From Limisphaera sp049537155 (lineage in GTDB: Bacteria; Verrucomicrobiota; Verrucomicrobiia; Limisphaerales; Limisphaeraceae): a stretch of DNA of 64,000 bases. Position numbers and translations under genes: made by a program. Below are positions 44,453-51,825 of the stretch, in pieces. The notes under the pieces were generated by a model, which worked only from the letters and a program-made list of their open reading frames with translations, was not told where the DNA came from and searched no databases. The DNA is taken from contig NZ_JBMVQZ010000017.1 of the NCBI RefSeq assembly GCF_049537155.1, positions 9,828 to 73,827 of the forward strand. Reading direction: 5' to 3'. Each line of letters begins with the position of its first letter. The stretch's first letter is position 1.

Positions 44453-45727
44453 ATGTCGCGACTGCCGTTTGAACTGTTGCTCGCGCTGCGTTATCTGCGG
44501 CCCAAACGGTCGTTCGTCTCGGTCATCACGTTGATCTCCGTCCTGGGGGTGACGCTTGGCGTGGCGGTGTTGATCATCGTCATCAGCGTGATGAGCGGGT
44601 TCGACCGGGACCTGCGCGACCGCGTGTTCGGTTTCAATGCCCACGCGCGCGTACTGTTGCGCGACGGTGTGATGACGGATTGGCGGACCTGGCTCGCGCG
44701 GGTGGAGACCAATTCCGCGGTGGCCGGGGCGACGCCGTTCGTGTTGGGCCAGGTCCTGGTGGAGACCCAGCCGCCGGACGGTCAACCCCGGGTGTATGCG
44801 CCGGTGGTGCGCGGTTGTCTGCCGGAGCGGGAGGCACAGGTCACCGCCCTGCCGCGCAACATGGTGGAAGGCCGGTTCGAGCTGGGCCCGCGCGATCTGT
44901 TGGTGGGTACCGTGTTCGCCGAGAACATGGGCCTTCGGGTGGGCGACCGGGTCACGGTCTATTCCTGGCAGGAGCTCCGCCGGCTCAAGGAAAGCCATGA
45001 AAGGCAGCAGCCGGAAGCGATCCTGCCGGAGGATTTCACCGTGCGCGGGATCTTCGATGCCGGTTACTACGAGTTCAATGCCAACGTGGTGATCACCCGT
45101 CTGGAGGATGCCCAGGAGCTGTTCGATCTGGGCGGCGAAGATGCGGTGCACGGGCTGCTGCTGGCCCTGCGCGATCCGTTGCAACCCCAGGCCGCCGCCC
45201 GGGCCCTGCGACGCGAGCTGGGACCGGCGGTGTTGGTGACCACATGGATGGAAGACAGCCCTTTGATGCTGGCGGTTCTGGTGGAGAAGAACGTCATGCT
45301 TTACATCCTGTTTTTCATCGTGGTGGTGGCCGCGTTCGGCATCACCTGTACGTTGATCACCTTCGTGGTCATGAAGACGCGCGAAATCGGACTTTTGAAG
45401 GCCCTGGGGGCCACCAATCGGCAGGTCTTGTGGGTCTTTTTGGGACAGAGCCTCATCGTCAGTCTCGGCGGCGTGATGGGCGGCATGACGCTCGGTCTCA
45501 CGGCCATCGCGTATCGAAACGAGTTCCTGGCCTTCCTGCGCAGGCTCACCGGGTTCGAACTTTTCCCCGCCTCCATCTACGGTTTCGATCAACTGCCCGC
45601 CCTGGTACTGCCGCAGGACGTGGCGATCATCTGCGGAGGGTCGCTCCTGATCTGTCTGTTGGCCGCGGCGTTTCCCGCCCACCACGCCAGCCGGCTCAAC
45701 CCCGTGGAGGCGCTGCGGCATGAATAA
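44453..45727 (+). CDS. Lipoprotein-releasing ABC permease (LolC/LolE family)
   Basis: 424 residues from ATG 44453 (MSRLPFELLLALRYLRPKRSFVSV). LolC/E opening is conserved, with the first membrane segment in ITLISVLGVTLGVAVLIIVISVMSGFD. A periplasmic domain follows (residues ~50-270), then three C-terminal segments. REIGLLKALGATNRQVLWVFLGQS is the coupling motif, and ASRLNPVEALRHE is the family ending. In the Lol system it frees outer-membrane lipoproteins from the inner membrane for the carrier LolA. Whether it is LolC, LolE or a fused LolF-like protein is not decided; only one permease is here. It overlaps the lolD start by 8 bases. Confidence 0.92.
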   Translation: MSRLPFELLLALRYLRPKRSFVSVITLISVLGVTLGVAVLIIVISVMSGFDRDLRDRVFGFNAHARVLLRDGVMTDWRTWLARVETNSAVAGATPFVLGQVLVETQPPDGQPRVYAPVVRGCLPEREAQVTALPRNMVEGRFELGPRDLLVGTVFAENMGLRVGDRVTVYSWQELRRLKESHERQQPEAILPEDFTVRGIFDAGYYEFNANVVITRLEDAQELFDLGGEDAVHGLLLALRDPLQPQAAARALRRELGPAVLVTTWMEDSPLMLAVLVEKNVMLYILFFIVVVAAFGITCTLITFVVMKTREIGLLKALGATNRQVLWVFLGQSLIVSLGGVMGGMTLGLTAIAYRNEFLAFLRRLTGFELFPASIYGFDQLPALVLPQDVAIICGGSLLICLLAAAFPAHHASRLNPVEALRHE

Positions 45728-46505
45728 GCCCGATCCCGCTTCCCAGGTTTTCACGGCGGCGTCTGCCTCCCCACGGGCGGGGCAGCCTGCGTGGTCACCC
45801 ATTCTCGAGGCACGCGGCCTGGTCAAGCGTTACCGCATGGGCAAGCGGAGCCTGGAAGTCCTGCGGGGCGTGGATCTGACCGTTCCGCGGGGTGCCTTTG
45901 TGGCGGTCCGTGGCGCGTCCGGCGCGGGCAAGAGTACGCTCCTGCATCTTTTGGGCGGACTGGACGTGCCTGACGAGGGTGAGATTCGCTTCGAGGGCCG
46001 CCCGCTGTCCGGGCTGGGGGAAGCGGCGCTGTCGCAGTTCCGGAACCGGCATGTGGGTTTCGTGTTTCAGGCGTACCACCTGCTCCCCGAACTGGATGCC
46101 CTGGAGAATGTCTGTCTGCCGGCACGGATGGCACGGGTGGACGCGGCCACGGCGGTCCGGCGCGCCCGCGACCTGCTGGCACGTGTGGGATTGGCCGATC
46201 GTATGGACCACAAACCGACCGAGCTGTCCGGTGGGGAACAACAACGCGTGGCCATCGCCCGGGCCCTGATCAACGAACCGGACCTGGTTCTGGCCGACGA
46301 ACCCACCGGGAACCTCGATTCTCACACGGGCGAGGAAATCCTGCAGTTGCTGCTGGAGATCCGGGCCGAGCGCGGGGTGACCCTGATCATGGCCACGCAC
46401 GACGACCGCGTGGCTGCGCATGCACCCGTGGTGGTGGAACTGGCCGACGGCCGAATCCGGGACCGTTCCGGTGCCGTCCCCGGCCCGGCCCATCCGTTGT
46501 CTTGA
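45720..46505 (+). CDS. lolD: Lipoprotein-releasing ABC transporter ATP-binding protein
   Basis: 261 residues. Walker A is VRGASGAGKSTLLHLLGGL, then the LolD-type HVGFVFQAYHLLPELDALENV, signature LSGGEQQRVAIARALINEP, Walker B LVLADEPTGNLDSHTG and LIMATHDDRVA. The N-terminal ~30 residues are a Ser/Ala-rich extension not needed for the ATPase fold. Partner permease lies immediately upstream with overlapping ends, so LolCD-type function (lipoprotein release) is well supported by context. Confidence 0.93.
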   Translation: MNKPDPASQVFTAASASPRAGQPAWSPILEARGLVKRYRMGKRSLEVLRGVDLTVPRGAFVAVRGASGAGKSTLLHLLGGLDVPDEGEIRFEGRPLSGLGEAALSQFRNRHVGFVFQAYHLLPELDALENVCLPARMARVDAATAVRRARDLLARVGLADRMDHKPTELSGGEQQRVAIARALINEPDLVLADEPTGNLDSHTGEEILQLLLEIRAERGVTLIMATHDDRVAAHAPVVVELADGRIRDRSGAVPGPAHPLS

Positions 46506-46541
46506 TGCTCGATGGCCTTGCTTACCGCCTGACCAGATCGC

Positions 46542-47138
46542 ATGAGCCCGCGAAACCGTGAGTATTGGGAGCAGCGTTACCAAACGGGAGACACCCGCTG
46601 GGACAAGGGCGAGCCGGCGCCCGGCTTGGTGGATTTTCTGGCCGCACACCCGGACCTCCCGCGTGGCACCGTTCTGGTGCCCGGATGCGGGACCGGCCAT
46701 GACCTGTTGCCCTGGGCGCGCGCCGGTTTCTCGGTCACCGGCCTGGACTTTGCGCCCTCGGCGGTGACCCGTGCCCGGGAACGTCTGGCCGCGGCGGGTC
46801 TGCCCGGGGAGGTGTTCTGCGCGGATTTCCTGCGTGCCGAACCGCCGGAGCGTTTCGACTGGCTTTTTGAGCATACGCTCTACTGCGCCATCCTGCCCGG
46901 CGACCGCGACGCTTACCTGGCGGCCGTCCTCCGATGGCTCCGCCCGGGCGGACATTTTTTGGCGATTCATTACCTCATCCCCGACCAGGGCCCTGAACCA
47001 CCGTTCGGGACCACACCCGAGGAGGTCGAACAGCGCTTTTCGCCCCATTTCGAGCTGCTCGAAGAATGGGTACCCCGTTCGTACCCGAATCGGGTCGGCT
47101 TGGAACGCATGTATTGGTGGCGCCGGCGACCCGCTTGA
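46542..47138 (+). CDS. TPMT-family SAM-dependent methyltransferase
   Basis: 198 residues. SAM-binding motif I is VLVPGCGTGHDLLPWAR (~residues 44-60), then VTGLDFAPSAVTRARER. WEQRYQTGDTRWDKGEPAPGL and FEHTLYCAI are characteristic of the thiopurine/thiol methyltransferase (TPMT, TMT) family rather than general methyltransferases. Bacterial members methylate thiols, halides or metalloids; the substrate is not predictable. It starts 36 bases after lolD, so may be co-transcribed without an obvious functional tie. Confidence 0.85.
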   Translation: MSPRNREYWEQRYQTGDTRWDKGEPAPGLVDFLAAHPDLPRGTVLVPGCGTGHDLLPWARAGFSVTGLDFAPSAVTRARERLAAAGLPGEVFCADFLRAEPPERFDWLFEHTLYCAILPGDRDAYLAAVLRWLRPGGHFLAIHYLIPDQGPEPPFGTTPEEVEQRFSPHFELLEEWVPRSYPNRVGLERMYWWRRRPA

Positions 47139-47433
47139 AGGCAGCGAGACCACCTGGTGTCCACCAACCCTGACGCGGAAGGGATCCGTTCCGGTGAACC
47201 TGGCCGGGCCCGGCGCCGCTCCATTGCCCGGCTGAAGTTCGCCATGGGACTGCGGCCGGCCACGGAGGCCCGAGGGACAACGGGATCCCGACGTGCGTTT
47301 CAACTCGTTGGCGTCCAACGCCATGTGTGCGTCGCGGAAATTGGCGGTGTCGGATTGCTTGCGTCAAGGGCGTGAGCTCCGCCTCGAGGCCGAAGGAGGC
47401 AGTACGGCTGCTTGGATGGGCTGGGTCGGTTGG

Positions 47434-47457
47434 CTGCAGGCCTCATGGAGCCTGCAG
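47434..47457 (+). repeat. Inverted repeat CTGCAGGC / GCCTGCAG upstream of the PEP-CTERM gene
   Basis: Perfect 8-base arms at 47434-47441 and 47450-47457 with an 8-base spacer. No T-run follows, so it is not an ordinary terminator. Its position about 50 bases before the candidate -35 is compatible with a regulator binding site. Confidence 0.35.
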
Positions 47458-47503
47458 ACAAACGGCTTCGAGGCGCGTGTCGGATCGATGATTAAAAAAG
47501 TTG

Positions 47504-47532
47504 TTGACAAAATTGTGGAGGTTTGATTACAA
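47504..47532 (+). promoter_or_regulatory. Candidate sigma-70-type promoter for the PEP-CTERM gene
   Basis: Consensus -35 TTGACA at 47504-47509, 17 bases, then TTACAA at 47527-47532, a poor -10. The region is AT-rich for this genome and lies about 50 bases before the ATG at 47585. The -35 is good; the -10 is weak, so confidence is limited. Confidence 0.3.
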
Positions 47533-47584
47533 GCGGCCCTGTCAGTATACCAAACCTAGAACAACCTCCGGTCATCCAAAAACC

Positions 47585-48508
47585 ATGCGTACTGTCAGCG
47601 CGCTCTGTGGGGTGGTGACCATGGCAGCGGTCACCACATGGGCTCAAGGCAACATTGCTTGGATCAGCTTTCACCCCGGGGATAATCAGCCGTCTGCTGC
47701 CGCCGCTGCCCGGGGGTTTACGCAGGCGCCTGATGTTGGCTACACCAGCCTCCTCACCACCCACGGGTACAGCGTGACTCGCTTTTTAACCCAGGACAGC
47801 CCACCCCAAAGCCTCATTGACCAGCTCAATACGTTCGATCTGATCATCATCAGCCGTTCGGTCAACAGCGGCCACTACCAGCAGTCCAATGAAACGCTGG
47901 CTTGGAACTCGCTGATCACGAAGCCCGTGATGATCCTGGGGGGCTACGTTTTGCGGGAGAACCGACTTGGTTTCACCACCGGAACCACGATTCCCGACAC
48001 CACAAACGACATCCGCCTTCGCATTGAACAGCCTGCTCACCCCATCTTTAACGGCGTGAGCTTGGATGCGCAGAACGTAATGGTCAACCCCTATGCGACG
48101 ATCATCACCGCAGTCATTGATGGGACCAACAATGTCCAACGGGGGATTTCTGTGAACACAGATCCTTTGGACGGCGGGGGTACCATTCTGGCAACCATCG
48201 CACCGGATGACGCGGGGCCAGTGGGTGGTACACGGATGATCATAGCTGAATGGCCGGCGGGGGCGACGCTCACCCCCTCGGACGGAGGTGTGCGGAGCGA
48301 GGTGTTGGGCGGCCGACGCTTGGTCTTCCTGACGGGCAGCCGGGAGAGTGGAACCGCCGGAACTTCAGAAGTTGCCGGGATTTTTGATCTGATCGGTGAT
48401 GGTCCCCAACTGTTTTTGAATGCAGTGGCCTACATGATTCCGGAGCCGAATTCCGCGGCGCTGTTGCTGTTGGGCGGGTTGCCCTTTATGTTCCTGCGGC
48501 GGCGTTGA
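47585..48508 (+). CDS. PEP-CTERM sorted exported protein, otherwise unrecognised
   Basis: 307 residues from ATG 47585 (MRTVSALCGVVTMAAVTTWAQG), a signal peptide. The C terminus is the PEP-CTERM sorting signal: PEPNSAALLLLGGLPFMFLRRR with PEP, a hydrophobic helix and a basic end. In the family it is processed by exosortase. The middle ~250 residues have no domain I recognise with certainty, though NIAWISFHPGDNQPSAAA and TFDLIIISRSVNSGHYQQSN, then KPVMILGGYVLRENRLGF, suggest an alpha/beta (ThuA/glutamine amidotransferase-like) fold. The base composition is less GC-rich than its neighbours. No exosortase is in the window. A strong terminator follows. Confidence 0.82.
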   Translation: MRTVSALCGVVTMAAVTTWAQGNIAWISFHPGDNQPSAAAAARGFTQAPDVGYTSLLTTHGYSVTRFLTQDSPPQSLIDQLNTFDLIIISRSVNSGHYQQSNETLAWNSLITKPVMILGGYVLRENRLGFTTGTTIPDTTNDIRLRIEQPAHPIFNGVSLDAQNVMVNPYATIITAVIDGTNNVQRGISVNTDPLDGGGTILATIAPDDAGPVGGTRMIIAEWPAGATLTPSDGGVRSEVLGGRRLVFLTGSRESGTAGTSEVAGIFDLIGDGPQLFLNAVAYMIPEPNSAALLLLGGLPFMFLRRR

Positions 48509-48531
48509 TTTGAGTCGGGTTGCCTTCGCGT

Positions 48532-48564
48532 GCCGGCGAGGGGTTTCCCTCGCCGGTCTTTTTT
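48532..48564 (+). terminator. Rho-independent terminator after the PEP-CTERM gene
   Basis: Ten-base perfect stem CCGGCGAGGG (48533-48542) / CCCTCGCCGG (48547-48556), four-base loop GTTT, followed by a TCTTTTTTT tail. About 25 bases after the stop at 48508. Textbook intrinsic terminator. Confidence 0.92.
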
Positions 48565-49179
48565 GTGCCCCGGGTCTTTGCGCTAGGCAGACATTTGCGG
48601 CATTGCCGGTGTTTCGCATGAGTGGGTGCGGAGGTTCTCGGGGCAGCGGCTGAAAGAGGGCGGGGACTGGTGTCGCCTGCCACGGGATCGGCCGGTGGGG
48701 TGTCAGCGGCTGGACTGTCTTCGCTGGTGGCCGCACGCGTCGAAGCCACTGGCCGATCGCCGTCCAATGGACCAGCGGGTTGCCACCCCGTGCATGGGCT
48801 GCAGAGCGGGGCGGCGCGCAATCGGCTCCGGGCCTGCCGGCGGTGCGGACGCGGGGATCCCGTGCGGATGCAACTTGTCGGGTGAGGATCACCGTTGAAA
48901 GCCGGGGGTTGCTTTTGCGGGGGGCGTCCCTTGCCCGGAAGGTCCATTGCGCGCGCGGAGGTTCCGTGGGTTTCAACCAGGCGAAGCGATGGCCCACGGG
49001 CGACGCCGTCCGAACGCCAACGGGTGACAGGCTCTGCCCGGGCCCGTGGCGGTCCCGGCTTCACCCGGGGCACGGAGGGGGCGTGTTGGGGAGCACCGCG
49101 CCCGGTTTGCAGGCGGGAGGAGCGCCTTCGAGCCGCACGCCTCCTTGAGCGGTTCGTACCCGGCCGTGCCGCGTCCGCC
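48565..49179. other. Gene-free GC-rich stretch between the terminator and trxB
   Basis: About 615 bases where both flanking genes end (convergent). Open frames exist on both strands but have skewed composition and no recognisable motif. I see no RNA gene or repeat. Confidence 0.45.
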
Positions 49180-50109
49180 TCAATGGGCTTGGGCGGCCAG
49201 GAAGCGTTCGGCCTCGATGGCGGCGGCGCAGCCCATGCCCGCGGCGGTGATGGCCTGGCGGTAGTACGGGTCTGCGCAGTCCCCTGCCACGAACACACCG
49301 GGCACGCTGGTGACCGGACCGCGCTTGGTGAGGATGTAACCGGCCTCGTCCATTTCGAGCTGACCTTTGAAGAGGGCCGTGTTGGGGATGTGGCCGATGG
49401 CGATGAAAACGCCCGCGCATTCGAGGAGCTGTTCGGCTCCGGTTTTGACGTTTTTGAGCCGGACGCCGGTGACCCGGTTCTGTTGCACGTCGAGGATCTC
49501 GGTGACGACGGTGTCCCAAATGGGTTTGATCTTTTCGTGGGCCAGGACACGGTCGGCCATGATCTTGGAGGCCCGCAACCGGTCGCGACGATGCACGAGG
49601 TACACCACGGAACCGAACCGGGTGAGATAGAGCGCTTCTTCGCAGGCCGAATCGCCTCCGCCCACGACCACCAGGGGTTTGTTGCGGAAGATCGGGAGGG
49701 CACCGTCGCAGGTGGCGCAGTAAGTGACGCCCCTGTTCTCCAGTTTGGCCTCGCTTTCCAGGCCGAGTTTGCGGTGGCTGGCACCGGTGGCGATGATGAG
49801 GGCGCGGGCTTGGATGGGCTCACCGTCCGCGACCAGTTCGAACGGGTGGGTGCGGAGATTGGCGGATTCGAGAGTGGCCATCCGTGTGCGGGCACCGAAC
49901 CGTTCGGCCTGCTTTTGCATGCGGGTCATGAGTTCGTACCCGTCAATGCCATCCGGGAAGCCCGGGAAGTTCTCGACGATGGTGGTGGTGGTGAGCAGGC
50001 CGCCGGGCATGGTACCCGTGAGTACCAAGGGCTGCAGGTTGGCCCGTGCGGTGTAGAGTGCGGCGGTCCAGCCCGCGCATCCGGATCCCACGACAACGAC
50101 GTTTTCCAT
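49180..50109 (-). CDS. trxB: Thioredoxin-disulfide reductase
   Basis: TrxB passes electrons from NADPH through FAD to thioredoxin. About 309 residues from ATG 50109 (MENVVVVGSGCAGWTAALYTA). The FAD motif is VVVGSGCAGWTAA, PGGLLTTTTIVENFPGFP is conserved, and the redox pair is CATC in VTYCATCDGALP near residue 135. The NADPH site is VVVGGGDSACEEALYL. GVFVAGDCADPYYRQAITAAGMG closes the FAD site. It stands alone, divergent from the sugar porter. The start at 50109 is favoured over 50121 because the family begins just before the FAD loop. Confidence 0.95.
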   Translation of the reverse strand: MENVVVVGSGCAGWTAALYTARANLQPLVLTGTMPGGLLTTTTIVENFPGFPDGIDGYELMTRMQKQAERFGARTRMATLESANLRTHPFELVADGEPIQARALIIATGASHRKLGLESEAKLENRGVTYCATCDGALPIFRNKPLVVVGGGDSACEEALYLTRFGSVVYLVHRRDRLRASKIMADRVLAHEKIKPIWDTVVTEILDVQQNRVTGVRLKNVKTGAEQLLECAGVFIAIGHIPNTALFKGQLEMDEAGYILTKRGPVTSVPGVFVAGDCADPYYRQAITAAGMGCAAAIEAERFLAAQAH

Positions 50110-50400
50110 GGCGCGGTCCAAGCTAGCGGCCGTGTCCGGGCGGCGACAAGCCTGTGTGTGGGTCGGCGCCCGGATGCACGATGCGGCAGCGTGGACGGCA
50201 CGTCACGGGCAACCAGCGGGATGGACGACCAGGGGCCGGGAAGGCCGGCTCGGGCGGCCGACACGCTCAAGGGTTGGCGGGCCGACAGGGAGGCCGGGCT
50301 TGACACGGGGGAAGGGCTTTGGTGTGGGTAAAGGCGGTTTGCTTCGGACGCTGGAAGGGGCCGCCGCTGGCGGGGAGGCGTCCGTAGAGAAGGGTCCGGC

Positions 50401-51813
50401 ATGTCGGAAGACAGACCCACCCGTGTTTCGGCGGACGCAATCTTGTCCCGGGGGATGCGTGTGTTTTTCTGGTCACTGACCGCAGCGTTGGCGGGTTTCC
50501 TTTTCGGATTCGACACCGTCGTGATCTCCGGTGCCGAGCAGACGATTCAGCGTCTTTGGGGCCTGAGCGCGGGTTTGCATGGTCTGGCGATGGGTTCGGC
50601 CCTGTACGGCACCGTTCTGGGAGCGCTGATCGGCGGGTGGCCGGCCGACCGGTTGGGCCGGCGGCCGACGTTGTTCGCCGTGGGGATTCTGTACTTTGTG
50701 TCGGCGGTGTGGTCGGCCCTGGCCACCGGCGTTTATTCGTTCAGTCTGGCACGTTTCATCGGCGGGCTGGGGGTGGGGATTGCCACCGTGGCGGCCCCGA
50801 TGTACATCGCGGAGATTTCCCCTCCGGCGCGGCGGGGTCGGTTGGCGGGGATGTTCCAGTTCAACATCGTGTTCGGAATTCTGGCGGCGTTTCTTTCGAA
50901 CGCCCTGATCGGCTGGTGGGGAGGAGAAAGTGCGTGGCGGTGGATGCTGGGGGTGGAGGCGGTTCCGGCCCTTTTGTACACGATGCTTTGTCTGGGGATT
51001 CCGGAAAGTCCGCGCTGGTTGCTGGTCCGACGGGGCGATCGCCAGCGGGCGCTGGCGGTGCTGCGCTGGGTCGAGCCGGAGGGCGGAGCGGAACAATGGA
51101 AAGCGCGCGTCGAGGAAATCCTGGCCGCCTCGGTTGCGCCGGGGCAAAAGGAAAGGTTCTGGTCGCGTCGGTTGGCCCGGCCCATTTTGCTGGCGTTCTT
51201 GATCGCCATGTTCAATCAGCTCTCCGGCATCAACGCCGTGCTGTACTTTGCGCCGCGGATCTTCGAATGGACCGGGCTGGCACGGCAGGCGGCGCTGCTC
51301 CAATCGGTTGGTATCGGGCTGACGAACCTGATCTTCACGCTGGTGGGACTCTGGTTGATTGATCGCGCGGGCCGCCGGACCCTGCTCTATCTCGGGTCGG
51401 TGGGATACATCCTATCTCTGGGGATGGTGGCGCTGGGTTTCCTGACCGGGCGTTATGAGTGGGTGCCGCCGTTCATTTTCCTGTTCATTGCCGCGCATGC
51501 CGTTGGCCAGGGGGCGGTGATCTGGGTGTTCATTGCCGAGATTTTTCCCAATCGCCAGCGCGCGGAGGGCCAGGCGCTGGGCAGCTTCACCCACTGGTTT
51601 TTTGCCGCGCTTTTGACCAGCGTGTTCCCGAGGATGGCCGAGTCGCTTCCCCCGGCGGGGATTTTCGGGTTTTTCTGTCTGATGATGATCCTGCAGCTCT
51701 TGTGGGTGAAATGGATGGTGCCGGAGACGAAGGGTGTGCCCTTGGAGGAGATTCAAAAACGGCTGGGGATGGTGCAGGAAACACCGTCTCCCGGTGGCTT
51801 GGGGGACGCCTGA
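50401..51813 (+). CDS. Sugar-porter family MFS transporter
   Basis: 470 residues with 12 predicted membrane helices. GFLFGFDTVVISGAEQTIQ (helix 1), GGWPADRLGRRPTL (loop 2-3), RFIGGLGVGIATVAAPMYIAEISPPARRG in parts (helix 4-5 and loop), PESPRWLL (central loop), NQLSGINAVLYFAP (helix 7) and VPETKGVPLEEIQ (end) are all sugar-porter signatures, placing it with XylE/GLUT-type proton symporters. The GH32 gene begins 12 bases after its stop, so the transporter probably imports fructose or another product of that enzyme. Confidence 0.93.
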   Translation: MSEDRPTRVSADAILSRGMRVFFWSLTAALAGFLFGFDTVVISGAEQTIQRLWGLSAGLHGLAMGSALYGTVLGALIGGWPADRLGRRPTLFAVGILYFVSAVWSALATGVYSFSLARFIGGLGVGIATVAAPMYIAEISPPARRGRLAGMFQFNIVFGILAAFLSNALIGWWGGESAWRWMLGVEAVPALLYTMLCLGIPESPRWLLVRRGDRQRALAVLRWVEPEGGAEQWKARVEEILAASVAPGQKERFWSRRLARPILLAFLIAMFNQLSGINAVLYFAPRIFEWTGLARQAALLQSVGIGLTNLIFTLVGLWLIDRAGRRTLLYLGSVGYILSLGMVALGFLTGRYEWVPPFIFLFIAAHAVGQGAVIWVFIAEIFPNRQRAEGQALGSFTHWFFAALLTSVFPRMAESLPPAGIFGFFCLMMILQLLWVKWMVPETKGVPLEEIQKRLGMVQETPSPGGLGDA

Positions 51814-51825
51814 AGGGTATCGACC

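Larger units (their letters stand above)
47139..47584 (+). other. Intergenic region upstream of the PEP-CTERM gene
   Basis: 446 bases with no gene. GC content drops toward the right end. It contains a short inverted repeat (47434-47457) and a possible promoter (47504-47532), both listed separately. The left part is featureless to my reading. Confidence 0.55.

Noticed and set aside
48486..49895. A 469-residue minus-strand frame overlapping trxB
   Set aside because: Same strand, other frame; Ser/Pro/Arg-rich and without motifs, while trxB has FAD, CATC and NADPH sites.
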